Origin: CAYNWK01 sp964400875
GTDB lineage: Bacteria; Chloroflexota; Anaerolineae; Anaerolineales; UBA4823
Assembly (NCBI GenBank): GCA_964400875.1
Contig: CAYNWK010000067.1
Span: 1 to 22,886 of the forward strand
DNA length: 22,886 nucleotides
Direction: 5' to 3'
How positions within the stretch are numbered: the stretch's first letter is position 1; each line of letters begins with the position of its first letter. Made by a program: the position numbers and the translations under genes. The notes beneath the pieces are model-generated. The model did no database searches. It saw only the letters and a program-made list of their open reading frames with translations, and was not told the origin of the DNA. Shown piece by piece: positions 7,137 through 14,436 of the stretch.

Positions 7137-8048
7137 CTACTCACCTTGTGGTTCTCTAAAATCGTATATACCGTCGCGAATAGCCCAGCGCCGCCCGCAG
7201 CGGTCGCAGATTAAGGCATCCTTGGTTTCATCCAAAGCGCGACCCCCGCACTCCGGACATTGGAAGAATACGCCCGGCGCATCTACCGTCGCGCGTGGCG
7301 TATCATCCGCAGCGCAGGCGCGCACAAACACGCTGGGGGTCAGCTGCCACCAGTCTCCGGTCAGTTGGGCCAGCGCGTCCATGGATACCAACCAGCGCAG
7401 CGGCACAGTGCGCTTCAACGCGCCAAGACGAAAGTGCGATACGGTGAGTTGCCGTTCGACGACGAAGTCGTTCCCGGCCAGCCAGTTGCGCACCGCCGCA
7501 GGATGAAAATCAAAATTCAGGCGGGCGAATTCCACCGGCTCATGGCTGAACGGGCTCCAGGATTGTCGACGAAAGACATAGCGCAAGATGGCTTTCAGGT
7601 TCTGCTTGTTGGCGTATTCCAGGACGAAGACCGCCCCTGGCCGCAGGACCTGGCGGACCTGAGCGAGCGCTTGCGAGGGCGCGGCCATGTGGTGCAGGGT
7701 GCGGATCATGGTAGCGGCGTCGAAGAGCCCGGGGACGAAAGGCAGGTGGTAGACGTCTGCGGCCACGTACCGGTAGCCGTCCCCGCGGCCGAGGCGCTGC
7801 TGAGCCTGCTGCAGCTGGGAGAGCGAATAATCCAGCAACACGATCTGTTCGAAGCCGCCGTAGCGCGGGGTGTTGCGCCCGGCTCCGGCTCCCAGTTCCA
7901 GCAAACGCTCGCCTCCGGGGGGCAGCAAGCGGCGCAGGGCCACCGCCTCGACCTGATCCTCGTAGGCGCGCTCGCCCCGATCCCAAAAGGAAGCCTGGTA
8001 ATCGGAGCCTTCGTAATCACATACCGGGGGGCGTTCAGCCATCATCAT
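7137..8048 (-). CDS. SAM-dependent methyltransferase with C-terminal zinc ribbon
   Basis: About 303 residues. The N-terminal domain is a class I methyltransferase: RLLELGAGAGRNT (~48-60) is motif I, IVLLDYSLSQLQQA follows, then VAADVYHLPFVPGLFDAATMIRTLHHM and VLRPGAVFVLEYANK. The last ~45 residues hold two Cys pairs, CPECGG and CDRCGRRWAIRDGIYDF, a zinc ribbon of the Trm112/YbaR type often fused to methyltransferases. The substrate is unknown. The start is poorly defined: three consecutive ATG codons (8042, 8045, 8048) and an in-frame TTG at 8060 are available, there is no clear ribosome binding site, and unreliable homopolymer sequence begins at 8062. The true N-terminus could be altered by the assembly seam. 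Confidence 0.82.
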   Translation of the reverse strand: MMMAERPPVCDYEGSDYQASFWDRGERAYEDQVEAVALRRLLPPGGERLLELGAGAGRNTPRYGGFEQIVLLDYSLSQLQQAQQRLGRGDGYRYVAADVYHLPFVPGLFDAATMIRTLHHMAAPSQALAQVRQVLRPGAVFVLEYANKQNLKAILRYVFRRQSWSPFSHEPVEFARLNFDFHPAAVRNWLAGNDFVVERQLTVSHFRLGALKRTVPLRWLVSMDALAQLTGDWWQLTPSVFVRACAADDTPRATVDAPGVFFQCPECGGRALDETKDALICDRCGRRWAIRDGIYDFREPQGE

Positions 8049-8061
8049 CTCGAAAAGCAAA

Positions 8062-8177
8062 TGTGGGGTTTTGGGGGGGGGGGGGCGGGGGCCCCACCCC
8101 CCCCCCTAACGGGTNNNNNNNNNNTACACCTCTGTGTGGGGGGCCCCGCGCCCCCCCCCCCCCCCCAAAACCCCACA
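8062..8177. other. Assembly seam: 10-N gap flanked by homopolymer inverted repeats
   Basis: Ten N lie at 8115-8124. The 24 bases at 8062-8085 (TGTGGGGTTTT plus 13 G) are the exact reverse complement of 8154-8177 (13 C plus AAAACCCCACA), and runs of C and G lie between. A 10-N spacer is a conventional placeholder for an unknown gap length. Such mirrored poly-G/poly-C ends look like contig-end artefacts, not genomic sequence. Distance and even adjacency of the genes on the two sides should not be trusted. Confidence 0.85.
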
Positions 8178-8206
8178 CGATTTCCTTTCAGGTGGGTTGC
8201 TAGAAA

Positions 8207-9565
8207 CTATACGCCAGTCGGCGAGGCGATGACCTCGTGTTCGACTTCGCCGTTGTGATAAGAACCATTGTAACCGCGACCGATGCCGCGATAAGTGTAA
8301 CCGATCTTGGCCATCACCGCCGGATCGTAGATATTGCGCCCGTCTACCAACACCGGCGAGCGCATCTTCTCGCAAATGCGTTCGAGGTCCAGGTTCTTGA
8401 ACTCGTTCCACTCGGTGACCACAATCAGGGCGTCGCAGTCCGCGGCCATGCTGTAGGGGTCGGAGAACATTTCCACGCCATCCATGAGCGGGGCGGCGAC
8501 TTCCATCGCCACCGGATCGTAGGCGTGCACCTTGGCTCCGTACGCCTGGATCATCTTGGCGATGTCGATCGCAGGGGCGTCGCGCATATCGTCGGTGTTG
8601 GGTTTAAAGGACAGCCCGAGCAGCCCGACCGTCTTGCCTTTCAAATCGCCCACCAGCTCCATCACCTGTCTGACGACCATCGGGCGCCGGTCGTCGTTGA
8701 TCTCCATCACGGCATTCAGCAACTGCGGGTGGCGGCCTTTCTCCGCGGCCATGTAGGCCAGTGCTTTGACGTCCTTAGGGAAGCACGAACCGCCGTAACC
8801 TAAACCGGCATCCAGAAAGAACGGCCCGATGCGCTTATCGTAGCCCATGCCTACGGCAACTTCTTTGACGTCGGCGCCGAGCTCTTCGCAGATATTGGCG
8901 ATCTCGTTAATAAATGAAATCTTGGTGGCCAGGAAAGCGTTGGAGGCGTACTTGATCATTTCGGCCGTGCGCAGGTCTGTGATCACGATCGGGGCGCGCA
9001 GCGGCAGGTGCAGCTGGGCGACTTTTTCGGCCGCCTCCGGGTCCAGCGATCCGAGCACGGTGCGATGGGGCTGCATGAAGTCGCTGATGGCGGAGCCTTC
9101 CCGCAAGAACTCGGGGCAAGACACCACCGAGAAGGGGATCGGTTCGGGCTGGTTGCTGGAAACGATCTCGGCCACCCAGTCTCCGGTGCCAACCGGGACG
9201 GTGGACTTGTTGATGATAATCAACGAGTCCCGCATGTTCTCGGCGATCGACTTGGCCGAAGCTGCCACGGCCCGCAGATCGGCCTCACCATCGACGCCCG
9301 AGGGTGTGCCCACTGCGATGAAGGCAAAATCCGTGCCCTCTAGCCCTTCGGCGTACGAGGTGGTGAACTTAATTCTACCGGCGCGCACGTTGCGCTCAAC
9401 CAGCTCTTCCAACCCGGGTTCGTAGATGGGCATCTCCCCGCGCTTCAAACCGGCGATCCGCTCCTCGTTAATGTCGAGAGCGATCACCCGGTTGCCGAGA
9501 TCGGAAAAACAGGCAGCTGTGACCAGGCCTACATATCCCACCCCTACCACACAGATTTGTTTCAT
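8207..9565 (-). CDS. ugd: UDP-glucose 6-dehydrogenase
   Basis: Oxidises UDP-glucose to UDP-glucuronate with two NAD+, supplying acidic sugar for capsule or exopolysaccharide. 452 residues, near the usual 430-450. The NAD-binding loop VVGVGYVGLVTAACFSDLG opens the protein; FIAVGTPSGVDGEADL, INKSTVPVGTGD, SCPEFLREGSAI and KYASNAFLATKISFINEIANICE follow, and the catalytic-cysteine loop reads GLGYGGSCFPKDVKAL. LGLSFKPNTDDMRDAPAIDI marks the C-terminal domain. The last ~21 residues after RGIGRG form a polar tail next to the assembly seam. I chose the ATG at 9563-9565 because GGAGG lies 7 nt upstream and the preceding in-frame extension has no family character. A perfect -10 box lies at 9605-9610. 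Confidence 0.95.
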   Translation of the reverse strand: MKQICVVGVGYVGLVTAACFSDLGNRVIALDINEERIAGLKRGEMPIYEPGLEELVERNVRAGRIKFTTSYAEGLEGTDFAFIAVGTPSGVDGEADLRAVAASAKSIAENMRDSLIIINKSTVPVGTGDWVAEIVSSNQPEPIPFSVVSCPEFLREGSAISDFMQPHRTVLGSLDPEAAEKVAQLHLPLRAPIVITDLRTAEMIKYASNAFLATKISFINEIANICEELGADVKEVAVGMGYDKRIGPFFLDAGLGYGGSCFPKDVKALAYMAAEKGRHPQLLNAVMEINDDRRPMVVRQVMELVGDLKGKTVGLLGLSFKPNTDDMRDAPAIDIAKMIQAYGAKVHAYDPVAMEVAAPLMDGVEMFSDPYSMAADCDALIVVTEWNEFKNLDLERICEKMRSPVLVDGRNIYDPAVMAKIGYTYRGIGRGYNGSYHNGEVEHEVIASPTGV

Positions 9566-9604
9566 AGCAAAGCCTCCGAGAGTAAAACTATTTAGCGCGC
9601 CGTT

Positions 9605-9610
9605 ATTATA
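9605..9610 (-). promoter_or_regulatory. Candidate ugd -10 box
   Basis: ATTATA on the plus strand reads TATAAT on the coding strand, 40 nt before the ugd ATG. It would give a leader of about 33 nt that carries the GGAGG site. No matching -35 box is seen at 16-18 nt. Confidence 0.5.
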
Positions 9611-10028
9611 GCGGCAACTGATGGTTTGATCCTGCTTATAAGAGCAGCTCGAATGGAACAAAAGATGAAGAGCGAAACCGCCCTGTGCCTCGACGCCGCT
9701 TCATCATAAGAAACCGGTTTTGAGACAAACAAACGGCCACCGACCTGTTACCACATCTCGGGTTGCGCCGGATTCAGGTCAAGCGCCGTCATGCCTGCTG
9801 CTGCAAACCTCGTGAGCGATAAGCCGAGAATGCCTCGATTTTATTCAACTTACTTTCGGCCAATCGCCTACCATAATAATAAACGCACAAACCAGTTTGT
9901 TGTTACAGGTTTGGGATACAAAGCTTTGTGCCAGAACAACATTCACGATCACTTTTTTTCGAACAACCAGCGGGGCTGTCCCAAAAACGGGGCGATCTTA
10001 TCATAACTTTTCCATAATTTCACGTAAA

Positions 10029-10051
10029 AGGTCATCTTTCAAGGATGACCT
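10029..10051. promoter_or_regulatory. Inverted repeat upstream of the Rrf2 regulator
   Basis: AGGTCATC (10029-10036) and GATGACCT (10044-10051) are perfect complements separated by 7 nt. A TAAAAT hexamer at 10082-10087 could be the -10 of the regulator gene. Autoregulation by the downstream Rrf2 protein is possible. The repeat does not match the IscR consensus closely enough to claim it. Confidence 0.4.
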
Positions 10052-10136
10052 CTGTCACTAGCAATTCGGCTGAAATTACTCTAAAATATCGCTGATAAAT
10101 CTTACCGAAAAGGCCAATAAAAGGGAGATTCCTCTG

Positions 10137-10565
10137 ATGCAAATTACACGACAAGCCGATTATGCCATTCGCGCGGTCTATTACCTGGCCGAGTTAGGCC
10201 CGGAACGCCGCGCGGCAACGAGCCATATCGCCCAGGAACAACGCATCCCGCCGTCCTTCCTGGCGAAGATCGTCTCACAACTCTCCATCGCCGGGCTGCT
10301 GCAGACTTCGCGCGGCGCGCGCGGCGGCGTATCACTCGCCCGGACAGCCGACAGCATCTCCTTGTTGGAGGTAATCGAAGCCATCGATGGGCCCATCCTG
10401 CTCAACGAGTGCGTCGTCGATTCCGGCGCTTGCACCTTTGGCGAGTCCTGCCCCATGCGATCGGTTTTCTGCGAGGCGCACGCCGAGCTGGTTGGGCGCA
10501 TGGAAAGCACCACCTTCGGCGGACTGCTCGAAGCCAACGGCAAAAACGGTTTTTCCAAAAACTAA
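10137..10565 (+). CDS. Rrf2-family transcription regulator, Fe-S type
   Basis: 142-residue winged-helix regulator. The N-terminus MQITRQADYAIRAVYYLAEL is the Rrf2 signature; SHIAQEQRIPPSFLAKIVSQLSIAGLLQTSRGARGGVSLAR is the helix-turn-helix plus wing, and ISLLEVIEAIDGP begins the dimer helix. Four cysteines follow: C92, C99, C105 and C112. IscR binds its [2Fe-2S] cluster with C92, C98 and C104, so this protein very probably binds a cluster and senses iron-sulfur, NO or redox state. Start: ATG 10137 with GGGAG about 10 nt upstream. No isc, suf or nitrosative-stress genes are next to it, so the regulon is unknown. An inverted repeat upstream and a hairpin downstream frame it as its own transcription unit. 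Confidence 0.92.
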   Translation: MQITRQADYAIRAVYYLAELGPERRAATSHIAQEQRIPPSFLAKIVSQLSIAGLLQTSRGARGGVSLARTADSISLLEVIEAIDGPILLNECVVDSGACTFGESCPMRSVFCEAHAELVGRMESTTFGGLLEANGKNGFSKN

Positions 10566-10652
10566 CCGATCGATCCAGACGAGGGTGGCCGCGCTTCACC
10601 CGCCCGATCAATTAAATAGGGAATCAAACCTTTAAGCCAATCGATGGTAATC

Positions 10653-10693
10653 TTAGGGTGTTTGGGCTGGCGAAACCCGCCCAAACACCCTAA
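10653..10693. terminator. 15-bp perfect stem-loop after the Rrf2 gene
   Basis: TTAGGGTGTTTGGGC (10653-10667) is the exact reverse complement of GCCCAAACACCCTAA (10679-10693), with an 11-nt loop that can pair further (GG/CC). It lies 88 nt after the Rrf2 stop. Only a short TTCTAT follows, so termination strength is uncertain. The arm sequence recurs in part at 1680-1691 and 21065-21077, so it may belong to a dispersed repeat. Confidence 0.6.
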
Positions 10694-10721
10694 TTCTATA
10701 CCGAATCGACCCCTCCGCCAC

Positions 10722-10755
10722 ATCCCTTCCGGCGTATAATCAGCCCGGAAGGGAT
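10722..10755 (+). promoter_or_regulatory. Inverted repeat enclosing the hutU -10 box (operator or attenuator)
   Basis: ATCCCTTCCGG (10722-10732) and CCGGAAGGGAT (10745-10755) are perfect 11-bp complements with a 12-nt spacer that contains TATAAT (10735-10740). The right arm is followed by TCTTTTTG and then the hutU ribosome binding site. Two readings fit. One is a dimeric repressor site covering the -10 box, with half-sites about two helical turns apart. The other is a terminator or attenuator hairpin with a T-run just before hutU. If transcription starts about 7 nt after the TATAAT, the full hairpin would not be in that transcript, favouring the operator reading for that promoter. Confidence 0.6.
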
Positions 10756-10763
10756 TCTTTTTG

Positions 10764-10781
10764 AAGGAGGTTATGATCATG
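10764..10781 (+). promoter_or_regulatory. Ribosome binding site deciding the hutU start
   Basis: AAGGAGG at 10764-10770 is a near-perfect Shine-Dalgarno. The ATG at 10773 is only 2 nt away, too close; the in-frame ATG at 10779 is 8 nt away, the normal spacing. Confidence 0.75.
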
Positions 10782-12431
10782 ACCGGACCCCGCGTTGTGC
10801 GCGCGCCGCGCGGTACGCAACTCAACTGCAAATCCTGGCTGACCGAAGCCCCCTACCGCATGATCCAAAACAACCTGGACCCTCAGGTCGCTGAGAGACC
10901 GGATGACCTGGTCGTCTACGGCGGGCGCGGTCAGGCGGCGAGGAATTGGGAATCTTTCGACGCCATCCTGGAGACGCTGCGCCAGATGGAGGCTGACGAA
11001 ACTTTGCTGGTACAGTCCGGAAAACCTGTCGCCGTATTCACCACCCACTCGGATGCGCCGCGCGTGTTGATCGCCAATTCCAATCTGGTGCCGCATTGGG
11101 CCACCCAGGAAAACTTTGACGAGCTGGCCGCCCAGGGTCTGATCATGTACGGCCAGATGACAGCGGGATCGTGGATTTATATCGGCACCCAGGGCATCTT
11201 GCAGGGTACCTACGAGACGCTCGGCTCTCTGGCTCGCCAGCGCGGTTGGCCCTCGCTGAAAGGCAAGTTCGTGCTGACTGCCGGTCTGGGCGGGATGGGC
11301 GGCGCTCAGCCGCTGGCGATCGCGATGAACGAAGGGGTTGGTCTGATCGTCGAGGTGGATCCGGAACGGGCCGGACGGCGCCTGGAGATGGGTTACGTGG
11401 ACATCGTGGTGGACACCCTCGAAGAGGCCATGACCCTGGTCGAAGAGGCCGTCGAGGCTGAGACGCCTAGGTCCATCGGCCTGATCGGCAACGCGGCCGA
11501 TATCTACCCGGAGCTGGTCATTCGCAGCGTCACCCCGGACGTGGTCACTGACCAGACCCCGGCCCACGACGTGCTCTCTTATGTGCCCTCGGGCTTGAGC
11601 GTGGCCGCGGCTGAGGAACTGAAACAGCGCGACTCCCGGGAATACCACCGCCGCTCCATGGATTCGATGGCCCACCACGTGGAGGCCATGCTGGCCTTCC
11701 GGCGCCGCGGCGCAGAAGTTTTCGATTATGGCAACAACCTGCGCCAGCGCGCCTTCGACCAGGGCGTCAAGGACGCCTTCGAGTTTCCCGGTTTCGTCCC
11801 CGCCTATATCCGCCCCTTGTTCTGCGAGGGCAAAGGACCTTTCCGCTGGGTGGCGCTCTCCGGCGACCCGGAGGACATCTATACCACCGACGAGGCGGTC
11901 ATGACGCTGTTCCCAGAAGATGAACATCTGCACCGCTGGCTGAAGTTGGCCCGAGAGAGAGTGCCCTTCCAGGGGTTGCCGGCGCGCATTTGCTGGCTGG
12001 GCTACGGTGAACGGGAAGAAGCCGGATTGGCGTTCAACAATCTGGTAGCCGAGGGGCAGGTCAAAGCCCCCATTGTGATTGGCCGGGATCACCTGGACGC
12101 CGGCTCGGTGGCCTCCCCCAACCGTGAGACGGAAGGGATGCTGGACGGCAGCGATGCGATCAGCGACTGGGCGATCCTGAATGCCTTAATCAACGCCGTG
12201 GGGGGCGCGACCTGGGTATCGTTCCACCACGGCGGGGGCGTCGGCATAGGGTACAGTCAGCACGCCGGGCAGGTGATCGTCGCCGACGGCACGGAAGCCG
12301 CCGCCAGGCGGCTGTCGCGCGTGCTGACCACCGATCCGGGACTGGGCGTGGTGCGCCATGCCGACGCCGGTTATCCCGAGGCTATCGCCGCTGCGAAGCG
12401 ACATGGCATCCGCATGCCGATGCTGGATTGA
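10779..12431 (+). CDS. hutU: Urocanate hydratase (urocanase)
   Basis: Second enzyme of histidine degradation: converts urocanate to 4-imidazolone-5-propionate using tightly bound NAD+ as electrophile. 550 residues, typical length (about 550-560). Family landmarks are abundant: GTQLNCKSWLTEAPYRMIQNNLDPQVAE at the N-terminus, SNLVPHWATQENFDELAAQGLIMYGQMTAGSW, the NAD-binding stretch TAGLGGMGGAQPLA, and near the C-terminus ASPNRETEGMLDGSDAISDW and SFHHGGGVGIGYSQHAGQV. The conserved cysteine before WLGYGER is at residue 405, matching the active-site region (Cys410 in the Pseudomonas enzyme). Start set at 10779 by Shine-Dalgarno spacing. hutH, hutI and hutG are not in the window, so it is a solo gene here with its own regulated-looking promoter. 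Confidence 0.97.
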   Translation: MTGPRVVRAPRGTQLNCKSWLTEAPYRMIQNNLDPQVAERPDDLVVYGGRGQAARNWESFDAILETLRQMEADETLLVQSGKPVAVFTTHSDAPRVLIANSNLVPHWATQENFDELAAQGLIMYGQMTAGSWIYIGTQGILQGTYETLGSLARQRGWPSLKGKFVLTAGLGGMGGAQPLAIAMNEGVGLIVEVDPERAGRRLEMGYVDIVVDTLEEAMTLVEEAVEAETPRSIGLIGNAADIYPELVIRSVTPDVVTDQTPAHDVLSYVPSGLSVAAAEELKQRDSREYHRRSMDSMAHHVEAMLAFRRRGAEVFDYGNNLRQRAFDQGVKDAFEFPGFVPAYIRPLFCEGKGPFRWVALSGDPEDIYTTDEAVMTLFPEDEHLHRWLKLARERVPFQGLPARICWLGYGEREEAGLAFNNLVAEGQVKAPIVIGRDHLDAGSVASPNRETEGMLDGSDAISDWAILNALINAVGGATWVSFHHGGGVGIGYSQHAGQVIVADGTEAAARRLSRVLTTDPGLGVVRHADAGYPEAIAAAKRHGIRMPMLD

Positions 12432-12440
12432 TGATGAGCA

Positions 12441-12480
12441 GTGGGGAATTTTCACGGGAACAATCTCCAAAAATCCCCAC
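12441..12480 (+). terminator. Stem-loop in the hutU/CcmC-like gap
   Basis: GTGGGGAATTTT (12441-12452) pairs with AAAAATCCCCAC (12469-12480) with one mismatch and a 16-nt loop. It begins 9 nt after the hutU stop. There is no downstream T-run, so it may be an mRNA-end or inter-cistron structure instead of a true terminator. Confidence 0.45.
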
Positions 12481-12498
12481 CCAGACCAGGTTATCTCA

Positions 12499-13113
12499 AT
12501 GAGTAAACGCTTTCGATCGCCGGTTTTTTGGCTGGCGGTGAGCCTTTTCGCTATTGCCGGTTTCACTTCGTTTGGTCCTGCGGAGCGCTCGCTGGGCGCC
12601 AACGTGCGCGTGGTCTACCTGCACGGCGCCTGGGTCTGGGCCGCGCTGGCGTCCTTCATGGCCGCGGCCGGCGCCGGGCTAGCGGGGCTGCTCTCTGGAA
12701 AAGTCTCGCTGCACCACTGGTCGCGAGCGCTGGGACGGACCGGGCTGATATTTTGGGTCACGTACCTGCCGATCTCGGTGTGGGCCATGCAGACCAACTG
12801 GAACGGCCTCTTCCTGGCCGAGCCGCGCTGGCGCATGGCGCTTGCCTTTGCCGCGGGCGGCACGCTTCTGCAAATCGGGTTGACCCTGGTCGAGAAACCC
12901 ATCTGGGCCTCCCTGGGCAACCTGGCTTACGTGGCGGCGCTACTGCTCGCGCTGGCTACCACCGAACAGGTGATGCACCCGCCCGCGCCGGTGCTAACCT
13001 CCGACGCCTGGCGTATCCAGCTGTTCTTCGCCGGTCTGGTAGCGCTGACCGTGCTGGCAGCCTTGCAGGTCGCCCGTTGGCTGCATCGCCTGGAACCCGT
13101 CGATATAGCTTGA
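12499..13113 (+). CDS. CcmC-like six-helix membrane protein
   Basis: 204 residues, mostly hydrophobic, with about six membrane segments (near 8-26, 38-65, 82-97, 112-130, 138-154 and 172-192). The order of features resembles CcmC/CcsA cytochrome c assembly proteins, which bind heme in the membrane: an early histidine in RVVYLHGAWVW (H42), a Trp-rich loop (VWAMQTNWNGLFLAEPRWRM, ~95-113) where the WWD heme-handling motif would be, and a late histidine in EQVMHPPAP (H160) where CcmC has a conserved NTLHQ-type segment. The WWD core itself is degenerate. The function is therefore inferred: heme or cytochrome maturation, or a derived role. The ATG at 12499 is chosen because a membrane-protein N-terminus begins there; the ribosome binding site is weak (CAGG). 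Its stop overlaps the start of the following MFS gene. Confidence 0.5.
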   Translation: MSKRFRSPVFWLAVSLFAIAGFTSFGPAERSLGANVRVVYLHGAWVWAALASFMAAAGAGLAGLLSGKVSLHHWSRALGRTGLIFWVTYLPISVWAMQTNWNGLFLAEPRWRMALAFAAGGTLLQIGLTLVEKPIWASLGNLAYVAALLLALATTEQVMHPPAPVLTSDAWRIQLFFAGLVALTVLAALQVARWLHRLEPVDIA

Positions 13114-14321
13114 CCGACGAATCCCTTTCCCTTCGAGATCTCTGGCGGCACCCCTTACGCCTCCAGGTGCTGGCCTTTGCCTTCATCAGGCTGGTGCTGA
13201 ACACCCTTTACCGCATGGTGTACCCGTTCCTGCCGGTCTTCGGGCGCGGCCTGGGGGTGGACCTGGAGACGCTTTCGCTGGCTTTCACCGCCCGCTCCGT
13301 ACTGGGCGCATTCGGACCCTTGCTGGCTTCGGTGGCGGACAGCCGCGGGCGCAAGGCGGGGATGATCTTCGGTATGCTGCTCTTCACCGCCGGGGCAGGA
13401 CTGGTGGTCTTCTGGCCGACCTTTGCGGGCTTTTTCCTGGCCCTGGTGCTGACCGTGCTGGGCAAGTACGTGTTCGACCCGGCCATGCAGGCTTACCTGG
13501 GCGACCAGATCGCTTATCGCCAGCGCGGCACCATCCTGGCCGTGACCGAACTGGGCTGGTCAACCAGCTTCATGCTCGGCGTGCCGCTGGTGGGCTTTGT
13601 CATCGCCAGGGGCGGCTGGATGGCGCCTTTCCCCCTGCTGGCCTTGCTCGGTCTGGCGTGCATCGCCGCGCTGGTCTGGATGCTGCCGCGCGACCCCGCC
13701 CCGCAGGACGGACGGCCCAGCCTGTGGGCGAATATAAGAACGGTGGTCACCTACCCGCCAGCGCTGGCTGCGCTCTCAATCGGCCTGACCGCCACCGTGG
13801 CAAACGAGGTGGTTAACTTGGTCTTCGGCGTGTGGATGGAGGATTCTTTCAGCCTGCAGATCGCTGCGCTGGGGGCGGCTGCGGCGGTGCTTGGGCTGGC
13901 GGAAATGAGCGGCGAGGTGCTGGTCGGCGGACTGACCGACCGCCTGGGCAAACCGTTCGCCGTCGGTCTCGGGTTGGCGCTGAACAGCCTGGCAGCCCTG
14001 GCGCTGCCCTTCCTGGGGGCACATTTATTCGGCGCCTTACTTGGCTTATTCCTGTTCTACATTACCTTCGAATTCACCCTGGTAAGCATCATCCCGATGA
14101 TGACCGAGGTGCTGCCTTCTGCCCGTGCTACGCTGATGGCGGCGAACGTCGCATCGCTGTCCCTGGGCCGGGCGCTAGGCGCCTTAATCGCCCCCTCCCT
14201 GTACGGCTGGGGGATCCTGGCCAGTGGCCTGGCTGCACTGGCGTTCAACCTGTTGGCTCTGCTGAGCCTGCGCGCCCTGCAGAGGGGCTCCCAGCGCGTC
14301 TCCGAACGAGATAGGGTATAA
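13110..14321 (+). CDS. MFS transporter, 12-helix type
   Basis: 403 residues with about twelve hydrophobic segments. LLASVADSRGRKAGMIFGMLL is the loop 2-3 motif of the major facilitator superfamily (usually GxLaDrxGRr), and EVLVGGLTDRLGKPFAVGLGLAL is its repeat in the second half. It starts with TTG at 13110, whose bases overlap the TGA stop of the upstream gene (TTGA), so its translation is probably coupled; no ATG precedes the first helix, so TTG is the best start. The substrate is not recognisable. It shares a transcription unit with the CcmC-like protein, and possibly hutU, but no biochemical link is evident. Confidence 0.85.
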   Translation: MTDESLSLRDLWRHPLRLQVLAFAFIRLVLNTLYRMVYPFLPVFGRGLGVDLETLSLAFTARSVLGAFGPLLASVADSRGRKAGMIFGMLLFTAGAGLVVFWPTFAGFFLALVLTVLGKYVFDPAMQAYLGDQIAYRQRGTILAVTELGWSTSFMLGVPLVGFVIARGGWMAPFPLLALLGLACIAALVWMLPRDPAPQDGRPSLWANIRTVVTYPPALAALSIGLTATVANEVVNLVFGVWMEDSFSLQIAALGAAAAVLGLAEMSGEVLVGGLTDRLGKPFAVGLGLALNSLAALALPFLGAHLFGALLGLFLFYITFEFTLVSIIPMMTEVLPSARATLMAANVASLSLGRALGALIAPSLYGWGILASGLAALAFNLLALLSLRALQRGSQRVSERDRV

Positions 14322-14362
14322 AAAGTTCCCGGCACTGGAGTGCAGCCTGCGGCCGCCTCCAA

Positions 14363-14385
14363 ATAAGTGCTGGGGACTTATCCCC
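14363..14385 (+). terminator. Weak overlapping hairpins after the MFS gene
   Basis: ATAAGT (14363-14368) pairs with ACTTAT (14376-14381), and alternatively GGGGA (14372-14376) pairs with TCCCC (14381-14385). The two exclude each other. It is placed between the MFS stop and the LysM gene promoter and has no T-run. Confidence 0.3.
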
Positions 14386-14420
14386 TTGCAGCACCTCTTA
14401 GCTCTTTCCCCGCCAAAAGG

Positions 14421-14426
14421 TATAAT
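14421..14426 (+). promoter_or_regulatory. -10 box giving a probable leaderless LysM-gene mRNA
   Basis: TATAAT ends 10 nt before the ATG at 14437, so transcription would start 3-4 nt before the start codon. There is no Shine-Dalgarno between the box and the ATG. A -35 match is poor (TTAGCT at 14398-14403). Confidence 0.5.
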
Positions 14427-14436
14427 CAACACCGCT

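Larger units (their letters stand above)
9566..10136. other. Divergent intergenic region between ugd and the Rrf2 gene
   Basis: No convincing gene: the one short open frame (9791-10006) has no ribosome binding site and looks non-protein-like. The ugd -10 box lies at its left end, and an 8-bp inverted repeat (10029-10051) lies about 90 nt before the Rrf2 start. The rest is A/T-rich sequence in which I see no further feature. Confidence 0.5.

Noticed and set aside
7260..8258. 332-residue plus-strand frame running through the N gap
   Set aside because: It is antisense to the methyltransferase and is kept open by N and homopolymer sequence.
9791..10006. 71-residue frame between ugd and the Rrf2 gene
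   Set aside because: No ribosome binding site, no hydrophobic or domain pattern, and composition like the surrounding noncoding DNA.
10740..12092. 450-residue open frame antisense to hutU
   Set aside because: It is a GC-rich shadow of an unmistakable urocanase gene, with no ribosome binding site and no family character.
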